From positions 1 to 61,286 of the forward strand of contig JAVBQU010000090.1 in NCBI GenBank assembly GCA_031548675.1: a DNA stretch of 61,286 nucleotides, written 5' to 3'. Made by a program: the position numbers and the translations under genes. Positions 52,757 to 60,539 of this stretch are shown here, piece after piece. Numbering within the stretch: position 1 is the stretch's first letter; each line of letters starts with the position of its first letter. Source of the stretch: JAVBQU01 sp031548675 (GTDB taxonomy: Bacteria; Bacteroidota; Bacteroidia; Bacteroidales; P3). Under the pieces are notes generated by a model, which was not told the origin of the DNA, searched no databases, and saw only the letters and a list, made by a program, of their open reading frames with translations.

Positions 52757-54372
52757 GGTGCAATGTATTTAATGGTTTGTAATTTCCCTGCTATATTTAT
52801 CCGGCAGATAAAAATGCCGCTTGTTAAAACAGGGCGGTAATTATAAGATGTTGTAACAGCATCATGCACTAGTTTTCCGGATAAATCGTAAAATGAAAGT
52901 TTTATAACTTTATCTTCCGGATTTTCGAAGAAGATAGTCCCATTCCACTGATAAATATTATTTTTTGCAACGACAGCTTGAATGCCCGTGTGATTTAGTA
53001 ACGAATACAGTTCTTCCAACGAAATAGTCGATATTTCCCTGTCCCCCATAATACAGCCGGTTACAAAACCATTTGAGAATTGAAGTATAGAGCGTGCACA
53101 GGCTATGGTTTGGTATTCGTTAGAGGTTTCAATACATTTGTCAGCCGCTTTTGCTGCCAGCATAATTAATGTATCATTCTCTTGATATAGACTGATATGA
53201 TCCACTCTTAGATTGGGCATGCAACCCACACTGTCATCGGAAGGGTAGCCGCTGCCCCAAACAAAAATAGACGATTCGCCGGTGAAATTTCCTTTTAAAT
53301 CTTCAATAACTTTGATGCTACGTCCGTATTCATGCGATTTCAAGGCTTCTCCTTTGATAAAGAGAACTTCATCATTTTGAAAATTTGCCAAATAGTTTTT
53401 CTTAAATGACAGAACATTACATTTTGTTGGATTTAGTAACGAATGCAGTTCTTCCAACGATATAGTTGTTTTTCTCCTGCTAAATATAGAGCCGGTTACA
53501 AAACCATCCGACAATTTAAGTACAGAATATCCACAGGGCATGGTTCCGTAATGATCAGGATTCTCTATACAATAATTATTATACTTCGCTTTTACTACCA
53601 GCATAATCAGCGTATCGTTTTCTGGGTATTGGGTAATTGTATCCGGTCTTTCATTGGGGATGCACCAATAAAGGGTATCGAAAGGATGATACTCGCTGCC
53701 CCAAACCAAAATAGACGATTCTCCGGTAAAATTTCCTTTTAAATCTTCGATAACTTTGATTTTACGTCCATATTCGCGTGTTTCCAAGGCGACTCCTTTA
53801 ATAAAGAAAACCGCGCTATCTTGAGAATTAGCTGCATAATTTTCTTTAAATGACAAAACATTGCATTTCGTTGGATTTAGTAACGAATGCAGTTCCTCCA
53901 GGGGAATAGTTTTTATTCCCCATGTAATAGGGCCGGTTACAAAACCATTCGACAATTTAAGTATAGAATATGCACAGCCCATGGTTTGATATTCATTAGA
54001 AGTTTCCCCACATCTGTCAGTTGCTTTTGCTACCAGCATAATCAAGGTATCATTTTCTTGATATTGAGTAATATGATCTGACCTTTCATTTATGATGCAA
54101 ACAATACTGTCATCGAAATGAGGAGAATTATTACCCCAAACAAAAATGGACGATTCGCCGGTAAAATTCCCCTTTAAATCTTCAATAACTTTGATGGTAC
54201 GCCCATATTTATGAGTTTCTAAGGCAACTCCTTTAATACAGAAAACCGCATTATCGCGAGAACTCGCTAAATAAATTTCCTTAAATGATAAAACATTACA
54301 ATCCGCATATGAATATGCAGAAAGCATGGATAAAATGCATGTTAGCATCATTTTTAAAATTTCTTTTTTCAT
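52753..54372 (-). CDS. three-repeat NTR/TIMP-like protein with T9SS sorting domain
   Basis: A 539-residue exported protein: signal peptide (about 1-23), three tandem repeats at about 25-169, 170-317 and 318-462, each starting CNVLSFK and containing KVIEDLKGNFTGES, a middle cysteine and a late cysteine before LKLS-GFVTG, then a T9SS type A sorting domain (about 465-539, ending LQTIKYIAP). The repeat pattern (initial C, V-x-G, KG, late C) resembles netrin/TIMP-like modules. TIMPs inhibit metzincins, and the next gene is one, which makes a protease-inhibitor or scaffold role attractive but unproven. It ends 10 bp after the S74-protein gene stop on the same strand. Confidence 0.72.
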   Translation of the reverse strand: MKKEILKMMLTCILSMLSAYSYADCNVLSFKEIYLASSRDNAVFCIKGVALETHKYGRTIKVIEDLKGNFTGESSIFVWGNNSPHFDDSIVCIINERSDHITQYQENDTLIMLVAKATDRCGETSNEYQTMGCAYSILKLSNGFVTGPITWGIKTIPLEELHSLLNPTKCNVLSFKENYAANSQDSAVFFIKGVALETREYGRKIKVIEDLKGNFTGESSILVWGSEYHPFDTLYWCIPNERPDTITQYPENDTLIMLVVKAKYNNYCIENPDHYGTMPCGYSVLKLSDGFVTGSIFSRRKTTISLEELHSLLNPTKCNVLSFKKNYLANFQNDEVLFIKGEALKSHEYGRSIKVIEDLKGNFTGESSIFVWGSGYPSDDSVGCMPNLRVDHISLYQENDTLIMLAAKAADKCIETSNEYQTIACARSILQFSNGFVTGCIMGDREISTISLEELYSLLNHTGIQAVVAKNNIYQWNGTIFFENPEDKVIKLSFYDLSGKLVHDAVTTSYNYRPVLTSGIFICRINIAGKLQTIKYIAP

Positions 54373-54382
54373 CCCACACCTC

Positions 54383-55588
54383 CTATTCCGTTAATATCAT
54401 CCGCTTGGTGTCTACCAGTTCATTATCTACCACCAGGGAATACATATACATTCCCGCTTTAAATTCCCTGCCCTGTATAGTAGTACTGCCTTCGCCTTGG
54501 GGGGTAATAACAATATGCTTTAGCTGTTTGCCCTGCAGGTCGTAAACAAACAAAGAGGCAGCTTGGGCTTGCTTGGGAATAAAATAGGCTATGCGGGTTT
54601 CTTGGGTAAAAGGATTGGGGATATTTTGGTCTAAACGGGCAGCAGAAACAGCATTACTCAAACGAGCTTGCGAGCCATCGTTATGGGTGCTGGCATTTTC
54701 TTTGGGCGTTTTTGTATCAGAACAGCAGTTAGATTGATAGTATGCCAATTCGGTTTTTAAGGTTTCTATCTCTCTGCTTTGGTCTTGCATGGCTTGTATC
54801 AGGTGGGGAATAAAACCTATATAATTTATCCCATATACATCGTTTTCTGCATTGTAAGTAACCAATTCTGGAAAAACCTCTTCTAGCTCTTTAGCCATTA
54901 ATCCTGTTTGCATTCTTTTCGTTTTATCTGATGACCCGACTGATTTTTGGGTATTTTGAGAACTAAAAGATTGTTCATTCGACTCATATTGATATACATT
55001 TATCAAATTTAATTTTTGAGCCGTATTCCCACTTTTTAAAACTTTTCCCATTTTTGGGATAATAACAGGATCTCCAAAATGATACAATGTTAAGTAATTA
55101 ATTGTTTTTGCATTTATTTCATAAATAGGGAAAGATACTCCAAAAGCTGAATATGGTTCTCCTATAATCCCTGAATAACTTGGATTATCAGAACTTAAAA
55201 TAGGGATATACTGGACTCCTCCTGCTCCATAATATGTTCTTGTTGTGTAAGACATTTTAAAACCTCCAGTTGGGCTTGTTTTAAAATAAGAACTACCGTT
55301 TACAGTTAATTTATCTGTAGCAGTAGGGGCTATGCCTATTCCCAAATTCCCATTAAATTTAATGGTTCCATTGGCTTCCAGATTAGCAGTAGGAGAGGTT
55401 GTTCCCAAACCGATTCCCACAAATCCGCCCAATTTGGTGGTTCCGTTCACATCCAGTTTTGCCGAAGGAGCGGCGGCTCCTATGCCGATTCCTACATTGC
55501 CTGTGTTATCTACTTTTATTTGTGCTTGCATGCTTATACCTGTAAGGGTGCATATTGCTGCTAAAATGTATTTGTTTATAGTTTTCAT
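54383..55588 (-). CDS. S74-type tail-fibre-like protein with T9SS sorting domain
   Basis: A 401-residue exported protein. The signal peptide ends near SMQAQ (residue 22). Gly-rich beta repeats NVGIGIGAAAPSAKLDVNGT follow (about 30-90), as in intramolecular-chaperone tail fibres; an S74-like segment RMQTGLMAKELEEVFPELV (about 229-247), a coiled coil (about 265-290), and a T9SS type A sorting domain (about 318-401, starting LDQNIPNPFTQETRIAYF). The protein probably trimerises and is attached to or released from the surface. First gene of a three-gene leftward unit with the NTR-like and protease genes. Confidence 0.87.
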   Translation of the reverse strand: MKTINKYILAAICTLTGISMQAQIKVDNTGNVGIGIGAAAPSAKLDVNGTTKLGGFVGIGLGTTSPTANLEANGTIKFNGNLGIGIAPTATDKLTVNGSSYFKTSPTGGFKMSYTTRTYYGAGGVQYIPILSSDNPSYSGIIGEPYSAFGVSFPIYEINAKTINYLTLYHFGDPVIIPKMGKVLKSGNTAQKLNLINVYQYESNEQSFSSQNTQKSVGSSDKTKRMQTGLMAKELEEVFPELVTYNAENDVYGINYIGFIPHLIQAMQDQSREIETLKTELAYYQSNCCSDTKTPKENASTHNDGSQARLSNAVSAARLDQNIPNPFTQETRIAYFIPKQAQAASLFVYDLQGKQLKHIVITPQGEGSTTIQGREFKAGMYMYSLVVDNELVDTKRMILTE

Positions 55589-55642
55589 AATTTTTGTTTT
55601 TAATTTTTTGATTATTGAAATTTAAAATATACGGGGCAGAGG

Positions 55643-55750
55643 CAGTCTGTTAGATTGCTTCAGCCTCATTCTTCGGCTTCGCAATGACGCTTTCTAACTT
55701 TGTTATAGCCTGTTTCGTCATTGCGAGGGCAAAGCCCGAAGCAATCTAAC
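55643..55750. repeat. dispersed repeat core, copy B
   Basis: Bounded by the 13-bp inverted repeat GTTAGATTGCTTC / GAAGCAATCTAAC (55649-55661, 55738-55750). The internal sequence GCCTCATTCTTCGGCTTCGC is shared with copies at 51030 and 56138. It flanks the GIY-YIG nuclease gene on its 3' side. Confidence 0.75.
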
Positions 55751-55776
55751 TATGATTGTAAGCTTTCCCAATTAAT

Positions 55777-56076
55777 CTATAAGTTCTGTAACTCATCCCA
55801 TAAATCATTCCATTCAAGATTCATACTTTTTATTAACTCTATTTTCTTTTGGCGATTACCCCCTTTTATCCGTTTTTCTTCAGCAATAGCTTCCTCTATG
55901 TGGTGAAAGCCTTTGTAATATACCAACTTTGTACAATTATATTTTGATGTAAAACTGTTGGTGTACTTTCCCGTTTTATGATCATGCACACGAACACGTA
56001 AATTTGATGTTACTCCTGTATAAAGTACTGTATTGTTTTGGTTTGTCATGATATATACAACTCCACCTCTTTTCAT
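55777..56076 (-). CDS. small GIY-YIG nuclease (UPF0213/YhbQ type)
   Basis: A 99-residue single-domain GIY-YIG protein. The ATG at 56076 is the likely start since residues encoded further upstream come from a dispersed repeat. GIY and YIG positions read VYI (residues 7-9) and YTG (19-21), with the catalytic arginine in NLRVRVHDHKTG and the metal-binding glutamate in EAIAEEKRIKGG; the ending NLEWNDLWDEL is typical. Family members nick or cut DNA. Repeat copies lie on both sides (55643-55750 and 56129-56200), a context suggesting linkage to repeat mobility. Confidence 0.88.
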   Translation of the reverse strand: MKRGGVVYIMTNQNNTVLYTGVTSNLRVRVHDHKTGKYTNSFTSKYNCTKLVYYKGFHHIEEAIAEEKRIKGGNRQKKIELIKSMNLEWNDLWDELQNL

Positions 56077-56128
56077 AAATTTAGTTTGTATTTTTGAGAT
56101 TAGCTTCGCTGAGCTTCGTTTCACTACG

Positions 56129-56200
56129 GTTGCTTCAGCCTCATTCTTCGGCTTCGCAATGACGCTTTCTAACTTTGTTATAGCCTGTTTCGTCATTGCA
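56129..56200. repeat. dispersed repeat core, copy C
   Basis: Shares GCTTCAGCCTCATTCTTCGG and AACTTTGTTATAGCCTGTTT with copies at 51023 and 55656. It lies just upstream of the nuclease gene, in the same orientation as copy B. Confidence 0.72.
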
Positions 56201-56837
56201 GCGACGCATAATCATTCCTTTTAGATAACCTCCAAGCGTTTGGGGTTTGTGCTATTGCAGAGGGTTCTTACCAATACAATAGCCCTAAACATTAAAGTTT
56301 GTTTTGCAGATATAAAAGATGGAAATAAATAGGGTTAAACTTAAACAGGGAAGAAAATATGCTTGCTTTCTTAGGCTTGGGAAACTTTGGTATGCAATGG
56401 CAGCATAGCACACAAACCTAAAATGGTTTAGGTTTGGCAGGAGAGAAATTGCTTTCGCTGCCTGTGTGCATATATATTTAACAAAAGCCGGCATAACATA
56501 AATGTTTAAGAAAACGTTTATTAAAATGCAGTAATATTTTACGGAGCAAATATAGATAAATATTCTGGATTACAAAAATATTTTTAATAAAAATGAAATT
56601 ATAGGCTTGAGATTCCTCGACTACACTCACTCGTACCTCGTTCGTTCCGCTCGGAACCGCAGCCCTGCAAGGGCAAGCTCGGCAAAGCCAATGACGAAGA
56701 AGTAGTTACCACCACCCCTCTCCATAAGAGAGGGGTGGTGGGTAGAAGAGTACTAGTAAGGACCACCCCTAAAGGGGACTTTGGTAAAATATCTGTACGC
56801 AGCAGCTCCCCTTTAGAGGTTGGGGGTAGAAGAATAA
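56201..56837. other. repeat-rich non-coding stretch
   Basis: No gene seen. Notable are a perfect 13-bp stem at 56710-56740 (CACCACCCCTCTC with CATAA loop), a CCCCT/AGGGG hairpin near 56763-56778, and one of two copies of the motif CAGCAGCTCCCC (56803 and 57022). Confidence 0.55.
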
Positions 56838-56905
56838 TAGACCTCTTCGAAAAATAGTGAAAGCAAAAGTCAGAGCGTCTTTGCGAGGAGGAACGACGAA
56901 GCAAC
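56838..56905. repeat. dispersed MITE-like element, copy 2 (left end only)
   Basis: Starts TAGACCTCTTCGAAAAATAG and matches the left end of copies 1 and 3 for about 65 bp. It then runs into other repeats; the right end is missing. Confidence 0.68.
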
Positions 56906-57110
56906 CGCAGCCCTTATCAGGGCTGAGATTCCTCGACTACGCTCGGAACCGCAGCCCTTATCAGGGCAAGTTCGGCGAAGCCAATGACGAAGAGTAATGG
57001 TAAGGACTTTCATAAAGTATGCAGCAGCTCCCCCTTTAGGGGTTGGGGGTAAAAGAATAACGATAAGATAAAAATATCCATTATAAATGGTACAACTCAA
57101 AAATAATTTA
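56906..57110. other. non-coding repeat debris
   Basis: Contains CAGCCC-TTATCA-GGGCTG at about 56909-56926, a further partial copy of the same unit near 56950, and the second CAGCAGCTCCCC motif near 57022. No gene seen. Confidence 0.45.
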
Positions 57111-57118
57111 TATATTTG
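57111..57118 (+). promoter_or_regulatory. -7 promoter box
   Basis: TATATTTG, 48 bases upstream of the first T9SS cargo gene. Confidence 0.55.
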
Positions 57119-57166
57119 CACGTCACAAGATCAATTTTTTAATTTATTCATTAAACCCAATTTATC

Positions 57167-58159
57167 ATGAAAAAAATTACATTTTGTCTTCTAGCCCTAG
57201 GCTGTTCATTAGGCGCTTTTGCTCAAACCGTTGTTTTTACTCCGGTCGAATCCCCTGCCGCTCCCCAAACCAAAAGCATTACTGCAGATAAAACTTTAAA
57301 ACCGCCTTCCTCAGGGCTTGCCTGCTTTAACCAAGTTGTTGTGGTCAATTTAATGTTAGATTCTGTTAATGTAGGCTATGCTGCAGGAACTAATTCTTTT
57401 AGATACTCTAAGTATGCCCAAATTTATAAATTAAGCAGTGGAACCGGAACCTGTACCGGTGTGGTGGCTAAAATAGGAGCAGGAAAAGCAGGAGATGGTG
57501 ATTTTAAAGCCGAAATATTTAGTGTATCAGCCGGAAAACCCGCTGCATCTTTGGGCGTTTCCGATCCTGTAGATGCAACTATTGTAACAAATCCTGTAAC
57601 TAACCCCCAAGATGTTGCATTTACATTCAGTTCCCCTGTGGCTATAAATTCTGATTTTGCTGCTGCCATAGAAATTCCCGATTACTTTGAAGACCCAACT
57701 ACTAGAATTGTTTGTATGATTCAAAGTACTCCTCAAAATTGTGTATGGGGTACTTATGATAATTTAAGCTGTGTTTATAATCCAAGCACCACCCAAGGGG
57801 GCTGGAAAGTAATGAAAGATTCTTATACATCAGGTCAAGAAAAAGCTCGTATGGATTTGCATATTTATCCTGTATTTAACGATACTGATAATATCAGAAC
57901 CAGCATCGAAGAAGGAAATCCTTTGGCACTAACCGCTTCGGTTTATCCCAATCCGGCTAACGATGTAGTGACCGTAGTTTCTTTAAATAAAGTAGAAAAA
58001 TTAGAAATCTATAATACGATGGGGCAGGTTGTATATGCAGAAAGCACCAACAATTTAATCTCTAAAATAGATATTAACGGTTTATCAGCAGGAAATTATA
58101 TCATCAAAATGCAAACCGAAAAAGGCTTGGTTTCTAAAAAATTGGTTATTAACAAATAA
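57167..58159 (+). CDS. T9SS type A sorting-domain protein, paralogue 1
   Basis: A 330-residue secreted protein: signal peptide ending near LGAFAQ (residue 20), a beta-rich body with KYAQIYKLSSGTGTCTG (about 86-102) and SSPVAINSDFAAAIEIPD (about 153-170), and a T9SS type A sorting domain (about 258-330; SVYPNPANDVVTVVS to LVSKKLVINK). The body is not a family I recognise and is shared with the next gene. It is exported across the outer membrane by the type IX system and either anchored or released. Own promoter and terminator. Confidence 0.85.
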   Translation: MKKITFCLLALGCSLGAFAQTVVFTPVESPAAPQTKSITADKTLKPPSSGLACFNQVVVVNLMLDSVNVGYAAGTNSFRYSKYAQIYKLSSGTGTCTGVVAKIGAGKAGDGDFKAEIFSVSAGKPAASLGVSDPVDATIVTNPVTNPQDVAFTFSSPVAINSDFAAAIEIPDYFEDPTTRIVCMIQSTPQNCVWGTYDNLSCVYNPSTTQGGWKVMKDSYTSGQEKARMDLHIYPVFNDTDNIRTSIEEGNPLALTASVYPNPANDVVTVVSLNKVEKLEIYNTMGQVVYAESTNNLISKIDINGLSAGNYIIKMQTEKGLVSKKLVINK

Positions 58160-58173
58160 TCACTAACTAAATA

Positions 58174-58206
58174 AAAAAAGCTACTTCATTAAGAAGTAGC
58201 TTTTTT
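58174..58206 (+). terminator. intrinsic terminator between two paralogues
   Basis: Perfect 14-bp stem AAAAAAGCTACTTC / GAAGTAGCTTTTTT with loop ATTAA. Confidence 0.88.
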
Positions 58207-58235
58207 GTTGATTATAAAAATCAAAAAATAAACAC

Positions 58236-59180
58236 ATGAAAAAAATAGTATTTTGTACCCTCGCTCTTTATTTATCATTCAATGCATTTACGCAGACAGC
58301 ATATAAAAGCATAACTGCAACAGTAGATACCTTGCGTCCTGCGTCCTATAAATTATCATGCTATTCCGCAGCTTTCGAAGCCTACGCTTTCGATGTTAAT
58401 TCTCAGGGATTCATTACCGGTTCGAACTATAAAAAAGATACCAAGTATGCCCAGATATACAGGCATGGAAGCGGTTCGGGACTTTGTACCGGAATATCGG
58501 TAGATATGGTCGGAGAAACATCTTCAGGTCCCGGCAATATACAAGCCCATATTTACAGCCTGAAAAATAATCTGCCCGATTCGCTTCTGGGTTCCTCAGT
58601 TGCCGTTGCCGGAAATTCTTTAAGTTTAACTCAACTCTATCCGGATCAATACTTCTTTACATTTACCACTCCCGTTCCCGTTAGCCAAGATTTTGCAGCC
58701 GTAATAGAAATTCCCGATTTATCTGTAAGTGCTAATTTTATTGCCAGTGTTATAAGCACCCAGATTGGATGCGTACCCGCTTCAAGCGAAAAACGCAGCT
58801 GTGTTTACAATGCACAAAGCAAACAATGGACGTTTTTGGCAGATACACGTACCCGCGGAGGAAATGCCATGCATGTAGACTTGCATATTTACCCCATTAT
58901 CAATGGAGATTATACACCTGCGGGCATAGAAGATATGGATGCAGCAGCCTCTTCGGTTTCCGTTTATCCAAACCCTGTCCAAGATATTTTAAATGTAGTT
59001 TCTATGAATAAAATAGAAAAATTGCAAATTTATAATGCTATGGGGCAGATAGTTTTTGAAGAAAATACCCATAATCTGCAAGCCAAAATACATGTGGATT
59101 TCTTAAATTCAGGAAATTATATCATTAAAGTAGAAACAGGCAAAGGCAGTATTACAAAAAAACTGCTTATAACCAAGTAA
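58236..59180 (+). CDS. T9SS type A sorting-domain protein, paralogue 2
   Basis: A 314-residue secreted protein, paralogous to the preceding one: signal peptide ending near NAFTQ, body with KYAQIYRHGSGSGLCTGIS and TPVPVSQDFAAVIEIPD aligned to the first copy, and a sorting domain from about residue 244 (VYPNPVQDILNVVSMNKIEK to KKLLITK). The two bodies differ in many places, so the duplication is not recent. Each gene is a separate unit divided by a strong terminator. Function unknown. Confidence 0.85.
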   Translation: MKKIVFCTLALYLSFNAFTQTAYKSITATVDTLRPASYKLSCYSAAFEAYAFDVNSQGFITGSNYKKDTKYAQIYRHGSGSGLCTGISVDMVGETSSGPGNIQAHIYSLKNNLPDSLLGSSVAVAGNSLSLTQLYPDQYFFTFTTPVPVSQDFAAVIEIPDLSVSANFIASVISTQIGCVPASSEKRSCVYNAQSKQWTFLADTRTRGGNAMHVDLHIYPIINGDYTPAGIEDMDAAASSVSVYPNPVQDILNVVSMNKIEKLQIYNAMGQIVFEENTHNLQAKIHVDFLNSGNYIIKVETGKGSITKKLLITK

Positions 59181-59223
59181 GCTTTTATCTTGTCTATAAA
59201 ATCAATCAATTACAATTAATCAT

Positions 59224-59403
59224 TAGACCTCTTCGAAAAATAGTGAAAGCAAAAGTCAGAGCGTCTTTGCGAGGAGGAACGACGAAGCAACCGCAGCCCT
59301 GCAAGGGCAAGCTCGGCAAAGCCAATCTATTTGTTTGCAATAAGATTGCTTCACTAGCGTTCGCAATGACGTTGTTAAAATTGGAATTTACCGAAGAAGT
59401 CTA
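59224..59403. repeat. dispersed MITE-like element, copy 3 (complete)
   Basis: TAGACCTCTTCG at the left and CGAAGAAGTCTA at the right, as in copy 1, with conserved subterminal segments (GTGAAAGCAAAAGTCAGAGC and TTGTTAAAATTGG) and a different centre. Confidence 0.75.
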
Positions 59404-59504
59404 TTCAAGAATTTACCAAACCATGATACAATGGGAACCCGTCTATTTGGAGAGTAAAATCTTAAAAGATAGTTCCGTTTGTATGGTAAATCAAATTTTA
59501 TTTA

Positions 59505-59512
59505 TATATTTG
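59505..59512 (+). promoter_or_regulatory. -7 promoter box
   Basis: TATATTTG, 37 bases upstream of the Fn3 lipoprotein gene; TTTG at 59478-59481 may be its -33 element. Confidence 0.5.
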
Positions 59513-59549
59513 CAGGCAAATTAATTATAATAATTCTAAAAACCAAATT

Positions 59550-60419
59550 ATGAAAAATCTAACAAAAGTACTCAGCCTTTTATTCTTAGCAAGCGGCTTG
59601 TTATTAGTATCTTGCAAAAAAGACGATGACAAAAAAGACGACACTACACCTACGCCTTCTTCTGTAACAGCACCTTCAGCTTTAGCCGTGTCTGATATTA
59701 CATCAACTTCTGCCAAATTTACTTGGACAGGAAGCGGTGATTCTTATGAAATTGTGATAGGATCTCAAACTTATACCTCCTCTACAGCTTCTTATACAGC
59801 AAGTGCTTTAACAGCCAATACAAACTATACTTGGAAAGTAAGAGCTAAAAAAGGCAGCGATTTTAGCAGCTGGGTAGATGGAACTGCTTTTAAAACTTTA
59901 GCAGCAACAGGTGGTTCAAATAGTATGACAGTACAATTTGGTGCTACATCTTGGACTGCTGGTAATGTAGCCGGACAAACTAATGGCTCGGTATTTATGG
60001 TTGTAGGAACTCAAAGTGCAGACGGAACAGGATTCCCTGCAATCAGAATAGTAGCAAATTTAGCTAAAGGTTCTGTTGCAGTTGATACAAATTCTAGTAT
60101 AGATTATTTTGAAAAAGGAGCTTTAACTCAGCAAGGAAGTACCACTACTTTTGGAGATTGGTGGCCTTTATCAGGAACATTGAATATTACAAATATTGAT
60201 GGTAATATAGTATCAGGTAATATGGATATACAAGCATTTAATGCCAAAGAAGCATATGTAGATAAAAATCCTAATTTTGGAAAAACAACTATTAAATGTA
60301 CATTTACTGTGAATGTATCATCCGCTCAAGCTGCTCAGATACTTTCTTCAAATAAAGTAAATTTTTCAAACTTACTTCGCCCATCTAATAATATGTTGAA
60401 TAAATTATTAAGCAAATAA
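59550..60419 (+). CDS. Fn3-domain lipoprotein
   Basis: A 289-residue lipoprotein: signal peptide with lipobox LVSC (cysteine about residue 23) followed by an acidic/basic linker KKDDDKKDD, which in Bacteroidota often directs surface export of lipoproteins. A fibronectin type III domain (about 38-112: APSALAVSDITSTSAKFTW, NTNYTWKVRAKKG) is followed by a C-terminal beta domain (about 125-265) of unrecognised family with VQFGATSWTAGNV. Likely surface-exposed binding protein. Own promoter and terminator. Confidence 0.85.
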   Translation: MKNLTKVLSLLFLASGLLLVSCKKDDDKKDDTTPTPSSVTAPSALAVSDITSTSAKFTWTGSGDSYEIVIGSQTYTSSTASYTASALTANTNYTWKVRAKKGSDFSSWVDGTAFKTLAATGGSNSMTVQFGATSWTAGNVAGQTNGSVFMVVGTQSADGTGFPAIRIVANLAKGSVAVDTNSSIDYFEKGALTQQGSTTTFGDWWPLSGTLNITNIDGNIVSGNMDIQAFNAKEAYVDKNPNFGKTTIKCTFTVNVSSAQAAQILSSNKVNFSNLLRPSNNMLNKLLSK

Positions 60420-60441
60420 TTTATTTACAAACATGATATTA

Positions 60442-60469
60442 AAAAAGCTGCCTTTTGGCGGCTTTTTTT
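60442..60469 (+). terminator. intrinsic terminator
   Basis: 12-bp stem AAAAAAGCTGCC / GGCGGCTTTTTT (one G-T) with TTTT loop. Confidence 0.85.
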
Positions 60470-60499
60470 ATTTTCCTTTCCCACTCCAAGCGAAATGAC

Positions 60500-60507
60500 T
60501 AAATTTG
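60500..60507 (+). promoter_or_regulatory. -7 promoter box of purL
   Basis: TAAATTTG, 32 bases upstream of the purL ATG. Confidence 0.55.
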
Positions 60508-60539
60508 CAAAATAAAATTTACCCCTTCAAATTACACAA

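Noticed and set aside
56077..56196. N-terminal extension of the GIY-YIG nuclease
   Set aside because: The extra 40 codons are translated repeat sequence (copy C); the family's domain starts at the internal ATG.
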